Assembly: GCF_019399895.1 (NCBI RefSeq)
Contig: NC_091870.1
Span: 5,191,001-5,255,000, forward strand
Source: Cardiocondyla obscurior
Lineage: Eukaryota; Arthropoda; Insecta; Hymenoptera; Formicidae
Direction: 5' to 3'
DNA: 64,000 nucleotides
Translations under genes and position numbers: made by a program
Part shown: piece by piece, positions 24,791-35,419 of the stretch
Numbering within the stretch: position 1 is the stretch's first letter
Layout of the letters: each line of letters begins with the position of its first letter
The notes under the pieces: model-generated
Told to the model about the DNA's origin: nothing
Database searches by the model: none
The model's input: only the letters and a program-made list of their open reading frames with translations

Positions 24791-25135
24791 ATCAAAACTT
24801 TCAAGTTTTGAATAAACGCTTTGCCAAAAGATATAAAATTTGGAAAGTTTTAGTGTTTTCTATCAAGTGAATCACGTGTTTTTTATTAATCAAAAATAAC
24901 TTTAGTTTGTTACACTATAATCACGTGGTTTATATCAAAGAAACATCGTTATCTAAAATAAAGGCACATGTATATCGTTGTCTTCATGTTCGATCAAAGT
25001 AATAATAGAAACAAAATTTTCAAATACTTTGGAAATATTTATGTTGTTCATAAATTAAGAATTTAAATGCTATCGTTAGACTCATTATTGCTGTTATTTG
25101 ATTCACTGCCATCACTATTGCTATTATTATTGCCA
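24791..25135. other. AT-rich intergenic DNA
   Basis: No recognisable feature, except that its right end carries Ser/Asn-codon repeats next to the split exon that begins at 25136. Confidence 0.45.
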
Positions 25136-25383
25136 CTATAACTCTCTGTAAATGGTACTTTCATCTCTTTGATCTTGTTTTTCAAGGTCTTTGTTACTCT
25201 TTTGTAAAATTTCACACGTAGCATGACTGTGGCAAGGGCATATGCCTCGTCATTAAAAGGGCAAACATCCGCCCTAGACGGCCGACGCCGTCTCCAAGGA
25301 ACACCGACTCGGACGATACCGGACGCGCCAAGGATAATACGTCGGACGACCACCGGTCCGACGATGGCGCGCGCCGCTGAGTT

Positions 25384-25674
25384 AAGAATTATTAAAAATT
25401 ATTAAAAAAAAAAAATAAAATACGTAACGTGAATCGAACCAGTGATTCCGCGCTTACTAGACTTGAGCCTCCCGCTCTGAACTACCACGCTGCTTCGAAA
25501 GTAAGTATAACTGTTTTGTACTTATAGACACGAAATATTTAAACTAACTTTTCTCTCTTATTTTTAAGTAGTGCGTCGAATGGCTTTACCAAGTATCTCT
25601 AAGAACACCAATTTTCAAACTCTGCAAGTTTGAAGAAAATCAGTGTTCCGTTGAGCGCGACCTCCCCTTGTTAG
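25384..25674 (-). repeat. tRNA-module repeat, copy 1 (SINE-like), nested in the LTR
   Basis: Minus-strand order: CTAACAAGGGGAG (25662-25674), a hairpin with arms GGAACACTGATTTTC / GAAAATTGGTGTTC (25597-25649), a ~100-bp linker, and a tRNA-like segment. That segment has GTGGTAGTTCAGAGCGGG (A-box-like) and GGTTCGATTCA (B-box-like), then a long T run. The same order occurs at 34077-34336. The promoter-like boxes suggest RNA polymerase III transcription ending at the T run; this is inferred. Confidence 0.6.
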
Positions 25675-25691
25675 TGCTGAATACGATCCTC

Positions 25692-26284
25692 CGGACGGGC
25701 GCTCCCGTCCGGCACCGGATCCGCTGCGCGACAGCTAGTCGCCGGCATCGCCGCGGTCGGGCGCTCCCGACCGCTGCTCTCCGAGTTATCCCGACTATTA
25801 TAAGTTTCCCCGGTTTGTAATCGCGGACCATGAGATCGCAGGAAATTAAGAATTGCCGGTGCACTTAATTAACTATCTATATTTCTTACTTAACAATACA
25901 CTTATCTATTCGACAGTTTGTAAGCGAGTGCGGAGCGTGTTCTCGGACACCCGTGCTCGAACGTCGCGCGTTCTCATCCCGCTCTTGCACGCTTACACCG
26001 CGTGCTCTTCACCTGTTCGTCTCAGGCTGCTTGTCAGCTCTTCGAGCCGCCACAACACCGACCAACCTTCAGTTCTCTTTGACGGTCGCTCCCGTCCAAG
26101 CTTAGAACCCACCGCGCGGCACTCAGCCGCCGGCATCGCCGCAGTCGGGCGCTCCCAACTGCCGCACACAGCCAGGGCACTTTGTGCTCACGCGATTCCC
26201 CGGACGGGCGCTCCCGTCCGGCACCGGATCCGCCGCGCGACAGCCAATCGCCGCGGTCGGGCGCTTCCGACCGCTGCTCCTCGG
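25692..26284. repeat. GC-rich hairpin repeats, three ~88-bp units
   Basis: Units at 25692-25785, 26078-26165 and 26197-26284 share palindromes such as CGGACGGGCGCTCCCGTCCG and CGGTCGGGCGCTCCCGACCG separated by CACCGGATCCGC. Each palindrome is a perfect 8-bp stem with a CGCT loop. They are part of the long-form family-B LTR. Confidence 0.7.
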
Positions 26285-26540
26285 GTCTGCCCGAGCGACC
26301 TCGGCTTCCCCGACGGGCGCTTCCGTCGGCCCAGGCCGCAACTAGACCCGACCTATCGCGTTCCACCGAATCCGCGCGAACCTTGGCTCTGGCAAGCCTA
26401 AATCCGGCATAGACTACGCGACACCGGAAAGTCGCTACCATTACGTGACTATTCTGCGGATTATCTTTTATGTTTTGTGCTTTCATAATTGTATCCAATG
26501 CACCATTACAAGATGACGGTATCATTTTCTGTTTAGTTTT

Positions 26541-26955
26541 CTGAAACGTACATTTTACTGTTCTATTTAATTCGTTCTATTTTAAAATTATAACAACGGT
26601 ATCATAACATGATTTCGATATGTATACATCAGAGGCAAGATGTATCTAAAAATAAATTTGACACAAAACCATAATTTTGATTAACAAAACAAATATGTTT
26701 AAATTAACACAGTAAAGTTTATTTGCTCTATATATTACCTCATTTCGTGCTTTATTTTCGTACCCAATTGAAGGTAAGCCAGCTTCTTCTTGAGATTGTG
26801 TTGCATTTTTTTTTTAATTTAAAAGTAAACACTAAAAAAAATTACTTCAATAATCAACATTACATTTTTGTAAATATTGTTTACAAATATTGTTTACAAA
26901 TATTTGTATCAAATTTCTATCATTCATTGCACGAGAGAGAGAGAGAGAGAACCAC
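26541..26955. other. AT-rich DNA with a short (GA)9 tract
   Basis: No gene seen. TATTGTTTACAAA is repeated in tandem at 26874-26900 and a GA run occupies 26934-26951. Confidence 0.45.
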
Positions 26956-26959
26956 CCTT

Positions 26960-27740
26960 ATACCATGCATACTTTTAACAAATCATCATTCTCATTTATT
27001 CCGGGACCCCCGCTTCCGGCACTTTTTCTTTCGTACCTTTAAACTTTCTATCATTTTAACATTCAGACACATTCGCCCCTTCCCTTACCTCTTCCAACAT
27101 TTTTAATCAAGATTCCCCTTTCCCATCTTCACTTAAAATATCTTTTATCGCTTCTTCCCATCTTCTTTTACTCCCCCAGTTTACTCATCGTATCCATGTA
27201 TGCTCCCATGTCTCTTCTTCCCCTTTACAAATTTTAGATTTCTTATTTTCCTCGTCACTCCAATACAAATTTCCTCTTATATCATCCCCAAGTCTAAATT
27301 TTGCTATCCTTTTATATTTCTCCTCCTTCCATCCCTTTTTCAAATAACTCGGGATTCCTTCCCCTTTTATTCTTCCATATATTTTATTAAATCTTGCTTC
27401 CCCAATCTTCCTCCATATTTCCCCTCTTTGTAAATTTTTTTCTCTCTACACTATCTCCTCCTCCCTCATTTCACCTCTCATTCTTATTTCTTCTACTTCC
27501 TCCACTTTCCACCCTAGTCCTTCAAAAAATTCTTTTCTTTCCAATTCCTATTTCTCTTCCATCCTTCATTTCTACATCTTCTTTCCCTCTTCCCTTGTTT
27601 TCTTGTTCTAAATCATCACTCATCTTTTTACTTTAATCCGTTCTTTCTACCTTATCTCTAACTCCTTTTTACCGACACTATTACTTTCAATTTTTTTTAC
27701 CCTGTCTACCTCGCCACTCCCTTCTTTATCTACACTTCAT
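26960..27740 (-). mobile_element. LINE B-family ORF2 3' fragment
   Basis: Minus-strand translation gives YWSDEENKKSKICKGEEE, a zinc-motif region, and RRWEEAIKDILSEDGKGES followed by a stop, paralleling the fragment at 16195-16745. A pyrimidine-rich plus strand reflects the family's purine-rich coding strand. Several stops and shifts make it a relic; the long plus-strand frames here are shadows. Confidence 0.5.
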
Positions 27741-27799
27741 TTTCTATGTCGACTATACTCAATGCCTTAGTTACTTTAAACTGCAAATCACCCTAATTT

Positions 27800-28137
27800 A
27801 GTGATCGCTGATTCGGCACCTCGGCAACACACGCACACAAAGAAACAGTCGTGTCCGTGTGTTTGGTCGAGATCGAGGTATAGAAGAGAGCAGATATATA
27901 TTCCTGACTCTCTCGTCTTTTAACTATAGTCGGTGTCCGCACAATCGCGCCCGTCAATGTAGCGGTAGTCACGATAGCTTCGATGTCATGAATTACCATT
28001 GTACCATATCTCCTGTCTCTTCTGATAAACCAAATAAACTTATGAAATAAATAATGTTAATACATATATTATTGTTTTTATCAAAATGTATACTTTTATT
28101 AAACCCTTCTTAATCCCTTTCGTCCATCCCTGCAAAA
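27800..28137 (+). repeat. Composite repeat, copy 1, left part
   Basis: Aligns with 48796-49166: AGTG-TCGC..., GTGTCCGTGTGTTT, TATTCCTGACTCTCT, TATAGTCGGTGTC, GCGCCCGTC, and CTTCTTAATCCCTT...GCAAAA. The unit continues at 32889 after an LTR insertion. Function unknown; likely a degenerate retroelement piece. Confidence 0.65.
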
Positions 28138-28320
28138 TGTTGCACCGGAGCGGTGCACGGGGTCCGTCCTCCGAATATTACACGTTCTAGTGTAGGAGGT
28201 GTACGGCGTTTATACAAATAAATATCGTTTAGTCGTTTAAAGTATACATTTGTGTTTATTTCTCCTGGATGTTTTCGGTGATAGAGTTACGAGTCGCTAC
28301 CTCGAACTCTCGAACTGACT

Positions 28321-28344
28321 TGCACGAGCTTCGGAGCTCGTGCA
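28321..28344. repeat. Perfect hairpin with TCGG loop
   Basis: Ten-bp arms TGCACGAGCT and AGCTCGTGCA close a four-base TCGG loop, immediately outside the left end of palindrome 2 and inside the LTR. Confidence 0.8.
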
Positions 28345-28968
28345 TTATACAGAGTGTCCCAGTTGATATAAAAAAGTTCTTAGCTGTAGGTTGGGCTTCG
28401 AAAAATAAGTAGAAAAGTCCTATACGGTTTTGTAAGTTAAGCGTAAATAACCGAGAAAATAACATGTAAAGATTTGACGCCCCCCGTGCGAGTAAGAACG
28501 CGCCGCTGAAAGCTACCGAGACGCTGGAAGTACGGCCCATCCCACGCGACTTTACAAAAATCATAGATTGGGCGGTTCGGTTCTTAGGCGAGTCGGAGGA
28601 CGGTGCGCGGGTAAGGGAAGCGACGACGCATGGTGAGGGAAGAGGTTTGGCCGTCCGAAATCACAGCTTACGCTATTATCGCGTTAATGTATATTATCTA
28701 TTCAAGCATCGAGCAATGCGCGAAGGAAATTGTAGGGTTTATTTTCTATTCGTGTTCGCGATTATTTACTTAATTTAATGTCTTTATTATTATAACTTTA
28801 ATAGATAAGCAACCTGATGAATAAAGTATTATTTTTTAATTGTTTCGACTATGGAAATTCTATTATTGCGGTATGAAAACGCTATCGTTTCCACACCACC
28901 TCGCGAGGTAGATAGCTTGGCGCGTTTTTTTAGTGGTGTCCCCAATAGGCCTAATCCACTGTTAAAAA

Positions 28969-30350
28969 TTAGTGCATTAGCTGCTTAAAATGGTTGCCCT
29001 GTTGTTGAATGCATAATCGTGCTCTTTGAATAATTTGACGAGTAGCGCGATGTGCTACGTTCGGCGTAATTGTATTGAAGGCCGCTATGATGTTTTCGCG
29101 TACCTCTTCTACATTACGATCGCGCACATTCTCCACTCGATTTTTTATGTATCCCCACACAAAATAATCGAGGACGTTAAGATCTGGAGATCTTGCTGGC
29201 CACGAAATTGGACCATTTCGGCCTATCCACCGATCCGGAAAGTGTCGATCCAAGACCATTCGCGCGCGACGTGAATAATGCGGTGGTGCTCCGTCGTGCT
29301 GGAAAATCATCGTTTGCCGCATTTGTAGAGGAAGCTCCTCTAACAAAATTGGAAGATAATTTTCCAAAAATTGCGCGTATCTTTCCCCATCGAGGCGCGG
29401 AGGCAAAAAGTACGAACCAATCTGCAAATTAATAATACAAATATTTAAAATTTGGTTTTTTATTGCAATTTTATGTAAGAAAAATACTTGGCCACTTCTT
29501 ATTGCCAATATTCCTGCCCAGACGTTTAACTTCCATCTAAATTGGAAGGCACACTGACGAACGGCGTGATTTTGATGGTTATGCCACATAATGAAATTTT
29601 AGAATTAAAATTCCATTTGCAAAATTGCCTCTGTCGCTCCATAAAATATTATTGTCAGGAAACGTCTCATCTTGACGACATTGGAGCTGCACTGTCAACA
29701 TACATTATTAATATTAATTGAGAAATTAATTCAATTATAAGGGTCAGTTATAACAAAGTATACATACATATGTACACACGTTAGACAAATGTATGTATAC
29801 GCGTTTCAACCGTATTTAGAGTCAGGGCAGGTCGATTCAGTCAGTTGTCGCGTCGATTGTATACTACAACGTTTACACGACCTGCTTGTCTANNNNNNNN
29901 NNNNNNNNNNNNNNNNNNNNNNNNNNNNNNNNNNNNNNNNNNNNNNNNNNNNNNNNNNNNNNNNNNNNNNNNNNNNNNNNNNNNNNNNNNNNAGTGAAAC
30001 GGATTGCAATCCATCCTCTCGTATCACGCGGTGCACTATTGTCTTGATACACCCACATTTTCAGCCACGCGCCGCATATTCGTCGGATCATTTTCGAACT
30101 CGTTTAGAATTGCTTCCTCACGATCGTGTTGACTTGTTTACCGCGATGCGTCAAATTTTGCACTAACTGTTGTCTCTGCACACCCAGTAAAACCGTATTT
30201 CGCGCACGCCGAACATCTTAAAATTGTCCCAACCGTTGGATGGGCTCGATTTGAAATAACGCAAATACGGGCTGCTTCTAACGCGTTTTCGTGAGCCATC
30301 TCGTAACAGATTAACATATGCAGCCCTTTTGCTCACCAGCTGTATACCAC
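28969..30350 (-). pseudogene. Mariner-like transposase of palindrome 2 (minus copy, exon 1 decayed, gap inside)
   Basis: Exon 3 (about 29421-28969) is open and encodes IFQHDGAPPHYSRRARM (second catalytic Asp), RSPDLNVLDYFVWGYIK (third acid) and a C-terminal tail ending HFKQLMH. Exon 2 lies upstream with a degraded first-Asp region. Exon 1 remnants at 29993-30350 show EFENDPTNMRRVAENVGVSR, a helix-turn-helix pattern, with stops. The N run separates exon 1 from exon 2, so continuity is unknown. Confidence 0.6.
29893..29992. other. Assembly gap, 100 N
   Basis: One hundred undetermined bases at the boundary of the inverted arm. The round number suggests a scaffolding gap of unknown true length. 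Confidence 0.99.
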
Positions 30351-31122
30351 ATTTTCAATATAAGGGAGTGAAGCACTTAATGTCGCAACACGTTCGTACA
30401 AAGAAGCACTCGACTGTTAAAGAAACAACAATTTAAGTTATAAATATTGCTTGTGCTGCTTTTGTAACAAAGGCTAATATTATAACCATAATAATTTTAA
30501 TACCGGTTGGTAAATACATTCAGCTTTTACGAGTGGTCAATTTTATTCAAAAAAATAAAAAATTAAACAAAAATTATACAAAAAACGAGAAATAAATTTT
30601 GTTAATGAGAATGCTACACAAAGGGTTGAATGTGTTCCCAATCATCTGCAGTATTCCACACAGCACGCCCAGCTGACGGCCCGGCGAGCCCAAATCCAGC
30701 TGACTAATTATTCTAGACAAATTTGCGATTTGTCGATCTACAGCGTGCTTATTGAGATATTTGATCGCGACCTAAAATCGGGCATTGGCCTCGTGTTTAT
30801 TTGGACTAAATGTTCCGGCCCAATAATTGCGGCTCATTAAACTGGAATATATGGGCAATAATTGCACCATAATACAGAACAGACATTTCCTATTTGGCAT
30901 CTTCTCCCACCAGGACCAGATGCAACTTACATTTTGTCAAGGTATTTATATTTTCTTAAAACTCATTGTTTTGACAAAATACATGAAAAAGCGAATAAAA
31001 CGATCGAAGCGCAAACTCTTTTGTTAAATCTAATTCGAGCAATTCGTTGTTTTATTATCAGAATCGTGAATCTTGCAAGCAATTTGATCGTTTTCATTTA
31101 ATTTGAAAAAAACATTTATCTT
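30351..31122. other. Spacer of palindrome 2, no further gene seen
   Basis: Single-copy AT-rich DNA between the arms, beyond the exon 1 remnant. No coding sequence or repeat was recognised. Confidence 0.4.
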
Positions 31123-31337
31123 GTTAGACAAGCAGGTCATTGTAAACGTTATGTACGTATACAATCGACGCGACAACATTTAGTCGACCTGCTTGACTCT
31201 AAATACGTTGAGAACGCGTATACATACATTTGTCTAACGTGTACATATGTATGTATACTTTGTTATAACTGATACTTATAATTAATTTAATTTCTCAATT
31301 AATAATAATTAATAATGTATGTTGACAGTCTTTTTAG

Positions 31338-32055
31338 CTCAATGTCGTCAAGATGAGACGTTTCCTGACAATATTTTATGGAGCGACGAGGCAATTTTTA
31401 CTCCAAATGGAATTTTTAATTCTAAAAATTTCATTATGTGGCAACATCAAAATCCACACGCCGTTCGTCAGTGTGCCTTCCAATTTAGATGGAAGTTAAA
31501 CGTCTGGGCAGGAATAATTGGCAATAGAGTAGTAAGTATTTTTCTTACATAAAAATTATAATAAAAAACCAAATTTTAAATATTTGTATTATTAATTTGC
31601 AGATTGGTTCGTACTTTTTGCCTCCGCGCCTCGATGGGGAAAGATACGCGCAATTTTTGGAAAATTATCTTCCAATTTTGTTAGAGGAGCTTCCTCTACA
31701 AATGCGGCAAACGATGATTTTCCAGCACGACGGAGCACCACCGCATTATTCACGTCGCGCGCGAATGGTCTTGGATCGACACTTTCCGGATCGGTGGATA
31801 GGCCGAAATGGTCCAATTTCGTGGCCAGCAAGATCTCCAGATCTTAACGTCCTCGATTATTTTGTGTGGGGATACATAAAAAATCGAGTGGAGAATGTGC
31901 GCGATCGTAATGTAGAAGAGGTACGCGAAAACATCATAGCGGCCTTCAATACAATTACGCCGAACGTAGCACATCGCGCTACTCGTCAAATTATTCAAAG
32001 AGCACGATTATGCATTCAACAACAGGGCAACCATTTTAAGCAGCTAATGCACTAA
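31338..32055 (+). CDS. Mariner-like DDE transposase exons 2-3 (plus arm of palindrome 2), partial
   Basis: Exon 2 (31338-31531, after TTTTTAG) encodes QCRQDETFPDNILWSDEAIF with the first catalytic Asp and ends at GTA|GTAAGT. Exon 3 (31603-32055, after ATTTGCAG) encodes 150 residues through a stop, with QHDGAPPHYS and RSPDLNVLDYF intact. My count gives 36 residues between the second and third acids. No frame break is seen, so the catalytic half is preserved. The DNA-binding exon is missing in this orientation, so a full transposase is not encoded. Confidence 0.65.
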
Positions 32056-32691
32056 TTTTTAACAGTGGATTAGGCCTATTGGGGACACCACTAAAAAAAA
32101 AACGCGCCAAGCTATCTACCTCGCGAGGTGGTGTGGAAACGATAGCGTTTTCATACCGCAATAATAGAATTTCCATAGTCGAAACAATTAAAAAATAATA
32201 CTTTATTCATCAGGTTGCTTATCTATTAAAGTTATAATAATAAAGACATTAAATTAAGTAAATAATCGCGAACACGAATAGAAAATAAACCCTACAATTT
32301 CCTTCGCGCATTGCTCGATGCTTGAATAGATAATATACATTAACGCGATAATAGCGTAAGCTGTGATTTCGGACGGCCAAACCTCTTCCCTCACCATGCG
32401 TCGTCGCTTCCCTTACCCGCGCACCGTCCTCCGACTCGCCTAAGAACCGAACCGCCCAATCTATGATTTTTGTAAAGTCGCGTGGGATGGGCCGTACTTC
32501 CAGCGTCTCGGTAGCTTTCAGCGGCGCGTTCTTACTCGCACGGGGGGCGTCAAATCTTTACATGTTATTTTCTCGGTTATTTACGCTTAACTTACAAAAC
32601 CGTATAGGACTTTTCTACTTATTTTTCGAAGCCCAACCTACAGCTAAGAACTTTTTTATATCAACTGGGACACCCTGTATATTATTTTTTG

Positions 32692-32824
32692 GTCTTGTCA
32701 GCGAAATAGCAGAAGGAAGTGGCCGCGTGCCCTACTGCCTTCTGCTGATAGCGCGCGATGTCGAAAGGCTGACAAGACGGATTCTTAAGCTCAGCAGATT
32801 CCAACAGTTTGGCAATCTGCTGAG
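32692..32824. repeat. Pair of adjacent structured hairpins
   Basis: An outer stem GTCTTGTCAGC (32692-32702) / GCTGACAAGAC (32768-32778) encloses an inner imperfect stem GCAGAAGG / CCTTCTGC. It is followed by CTCAGCAGATT (32790-32800) / AATCTGCTGAG (32814-32824). All three stems are perfect or near perfect over 8-11 bp. They lie in the right part of the LTR. Confidence 0.75.
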
Positions 32825-32888
32825 TTGTGTATAAAACATGTGTCGCGCGTGGTGGTCAATGACCAGCGTGCGCTGTCGGGTTACAACA

Positions 32889-33725
32889 AAAATGAATTTT
32901 TTTTTTATTATATTAACTTATATCGCGATGTTAAAATCAATTTATTGAACAAATATTATAAAATACGCGTGCACATAAAAAATGTATGTTCTTAATTATT
33001 TAAATGTAAAATGTACATAGAAAAATTGTGTATTTTAAAATATAACTTTTTTAATGTTTAAAAGTTATTAGAGCAACTCATATTCCTATGTTTAACACTT
33101 TTCGCGACTGTACTTAGTTAACAAATTAATTTCTTTTACTAAAGCGGTCGAAGTCAGTTAACTATTGTTGCTATTGACTCCAAGATTCTAATATTGTGTT
33201 TTAAGATCGAAGAGAAGTAATTTCAATTGTTTAAACAATTAATTTTGCAAAAAAGTCACTCATTGGAATCCAACGTAGAACAATGCTATAATGTTAAATA
33301 AAAAAAATTATGCAAGTCCGATACTTGGTTTTCGAGAAATCCATTTGTTAATTAAGAAAAATATCAATATTGGAAAAAAAATTGTACCGTGTCATTCGCA
33401 GCGTCGTCCGACAACCGAATCCGATGAGTGACTCTATTTGCAAAATTAATTGTTTAAATAATTTTTTACATATTTATTTAAATAATTCTTCTTTGATGCC
33501 GTGTTAAAAACAACCGTAATACCTATGTTGTTAGGAAAAAATAAAAATCGTTTATTTCGTCTTCAAGCAATCCATTTGTTAATTAAGCGAATTGTTTATA
33601 TGAACAAAAAGTTTAATTGTGTCAATCGCAGTGTCGTTCTATGACCGACTCCAATGGCAGACTTTTTTGTATAATAAATTGTTTAATACTGTTGCCTTAT
33701 ACATGCAATACATCAATATAACATG
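32889..33725 (+). repeat. Composite repeat, copy 1, right part
   Basis: Aligns with 49160-49907: TCGCGATGTTAAAAT, AATGTACAT, CACTTTTCGCGACTGTACTTA, TCAATTGTTTAAACAAT, CGGAATCC/GGACGT and CCATTTGTTAA. Both copies carry an internal tandem unit of ~180-200 bp (GTTTTCGA-AAATCCATTTGTTAA...TTGTAC-GTGTCA..CGCAG..TCGTC). No coding content. Confidence 0.6.
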
Positions 33726-34076
33726 TTATTGCATTTTACTTTTATTAATTTTTAATGTTATATATAATTAACAAAATGCTACACAAAATTTAAAAATTAG
33801 TTATTAAGTATTATTAAATAATTTACTTTTATGTTAGTAAATAATTTTTAAATAATTAAATAATGGTCTTTATTTGAAAAATATTAATTAAACATCATTA
33901 TTTTAACGTATTATGAAGTGCTTGAGATTTATTTTGTCTGTTAGATTTTGCCTCGTTTCTTGCTTTGCTTATATTTAGCATGCGACCGTACGAAAACAAA
34001 CAAACATCACGCCACCGAGTGGAGTCCACTCTGTCCACCCACCCCATCCACCTATAACGCGTTGCTCAGGATTTGT
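33726..34076. other. AT-rich intergenic DNA
   Basis: No gene or repeat boundary recognised. Confidence 0.5.
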
Positions 34077-34336
34077 CTAACAAGGGGAGTCCAAGGGTCA
34101 CGGAACACCAATTTTCTTCAGGGTTTGAAGATTAGTGTTCCTACATTAATCTGTTAAAGCCATTCGATGCTCTTCTCAAAAATAAGCCAAAAAATTAAAT
34201 TTAAACATTTTCGACGTGTTGAAATACCGAACGGTTATACTGATTTTCGAAGCAGCGTGGTAGTCCAGCGCGGGCGGCTCTAGTCCAGTAAGCGCGGGAT
34301 CGCTGGTTCGAGTCCTGCCTATGTATTTTTTTTTTT
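34077..34336 (+). repeat. tRNA-module repeat, copy 2 (SINE-like)
   Basis: Starts CTAACAAGGGGAG. Then come a hairpin of GGAACACCAATTTTC and its near-complement ending TTAGTGTTCC (34094-34142) and a linker. The tRNA-like segment has GTGGTAGTCCAGCG (A-box-like) and a perfect B box GGTTCGAGTCC near 34304, then T14. The same architecture is seen in reverse at 25384-25674. An acceptor stem does not pair well, so this is not a functional tRNA gene. Confidence 0.6.
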
Positions 34337-34704
34337 TTAATTTATTTTTACATCTCTGAAACAAAATAAACACTAATGTAATTTATTTAATTATTGTATT
34401 ATTTTCTGAAAAAAAAAATAAAAATTTCAGGTAAAAATATTTTTTTATTTTTGTTAGTTTGCAAATAATACATATATATAGCTATGTGAACCGTATACAG
34501 TGAGGACCGGCACAAAACATAGATATTTCCGCATACATAGATATACATCGACATGTAGATGAGTGTATCGATAAAATTTTTCATATATACTTCAATTTTT
34601 TTCAAAATATTAAACATTTTTATTATCGTATACTAATAGTACATTATGAGAACAAACATTTTGTTTTTTAATAACAGAATTGTATGCTTTAAATTAAAGT
34701 GTTT
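34337..34704. other. AT-rich intergenic DNA
   Basis: No gene recognised. Confidence 0.5.
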
Positions 34705-35110
34705 ATACAGGGTGTCTTGTCTTATAATTAAGTGTACACCACTGTGGATTTAAAAAGATATTGGAAATATAAGTTAAAAAATCCTATACTATTTTGGAAA
34801 ATTCTCAACTATTATTGAGAAAAAAATTAAAATGTTTAAAATGTTTAAGCGCAAGAGCGACAAGGAAGCTGCGCGTGAGTGAACGCGACAGGCGAAAGGT
34901 TAGGAATGGTGCCGTCGCCAATTGTCTATTACACCACGCGTTGACTTTTCCCACTCTCACCTCACAATTGTCGCACGGAGTTTAACCCCCGTTCTCTCCC
35001 TAAGACCCACCCGCTCTCACTTGCCGCTCCCGACTCATTACATGCTCCGCGCCAATTCGTCAAAATTCAGTAATTTCTTACACGGTAACGGGTTACAAAT
35101 TTTTTGAAAT
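34705..35110. mobile_element. Mariner-type terminal fragment
   Basis: Begins TACAGGGTGTCTTGTC and continues with AAAAATCCTATACTATTTTGG, parallel to the subterminal TCCTATAC... of palindromes 1 and 2. No transposase sequence follows and the opposite end is not found, so it is a non-coding fragment or solo end. Confidence 0.45.
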
Positions 35111-35419
35111 GATATCTGACTTTTTGATTTGTATTCCCAATATCTATCTACAATTACCGGGAACAAAACCTTACATCAAACACTCGGTATAACAAAATCT
35201 TAAAGCTGCGTTCAAGGAAGGGCATATATGCGCATTTGTCTTCAACGTACGCGACGTTCACTGTGACATATGCGCGCATATGTGCTTTATGGAATGTAGC
35301 TTAAAATACCGATATATAAACTAAGTATACTAATTGTATAAAAATATAAATAATTTTATTTAAGACTCTCATATATTTAATTTGTTTAACATTTTACTTT
35401 ACTGTATATTCCTGTATAT

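Larger units (their letters stand above)
25228..26445 (+). mobile_element. Solo LTR (family B, long form) with TGAC target duplication
   Basis: It begins TGTGGCAAGGGC and ends GCTACCATTACG. It is flanked by TGAC at 25224-25227 and 26446-26449. Both ends match the 288-bp family-B LTR at 1060 (AAAAGGGCAA, CCCTAGACGGC, AATC-CGGCATAGACTACGC). Its extra length comes from a nested tRNA-module repeat (25384-25674) and GC-rich hairpin repeats (25692-26284). Confidence 0.65.
25136..26540 (-). pseudogene. Coding exon split by a solo LTR (unrecognised protein)
   Basis: Read on the minus strand, an exon begins after a TTTCAG acceptor at 26541-26542 and encodes KTKQKMIPSSCNGALDTIMK, continuing to the LTR boundary at 26446. 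On the other side of the LTR (from 25223) the same frame continues, charged and predicted helical, to a TAG at 25136-25138. Removing the LTR and one TGAC gives one uninterrupted frame of about 62 codons. The charged C-terminus resembles those of small nuclear regulators, but I cannot name a family. The insertion should disrupt it unless spliced out. Confidence 0.45.
28347..32683. mobile_element. Palindromic mariner-like element 2 (arms about 1.55 kb)
   Basis: Ends read TACAGAGTGTCCCAGTTG (left) and CAACTGGGACACCCTGTA (right). The arms 28352-29892 and 31123-32680 are inverted and nearly identical; the spacer 29993-31122 is single copy. Both arms carry transposase exons 2-3, and remnants of exon 1 lie in the spacer. 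A 100-base run of N sits exactly at the left arm/spacer junction, likely an assembly failure at the fold. TA flanks fit mariner-type insertion. Confidence 0.8.
28138..32888. mobile_element. Solo LTR (TGTTG...CAACA) with AAAA duplication, containing palindrome 2
   Basis: Left part 28138-28346 starts TGTTGCACCGG; right part 32684-32888 ends GGGTTACAACA. Both are flanked by AAAA (28134-28137, 32889-32892). The uninterrupted composite repeat at 49161 reads GCAAAATGGATATTTT, matching the sequence expected before insertion. Removing palindrome 2 leaves an LTR of roughly 415 bp. A related end lies at 1-73. Confidence 0.6.

Noticed and set aside
25853..26525. GC-rich open frames on both strands of the family-B LTR
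   Set aside because: They overlap on several frames, consist of repeat units and change frame between units; no protein family is suggested.
27200..27640. Plus-strand Phe/Leu/Pro-rich open frames
   Set aside because: They are shadows of the purine-rich minus-strand LINE B coding sequence.
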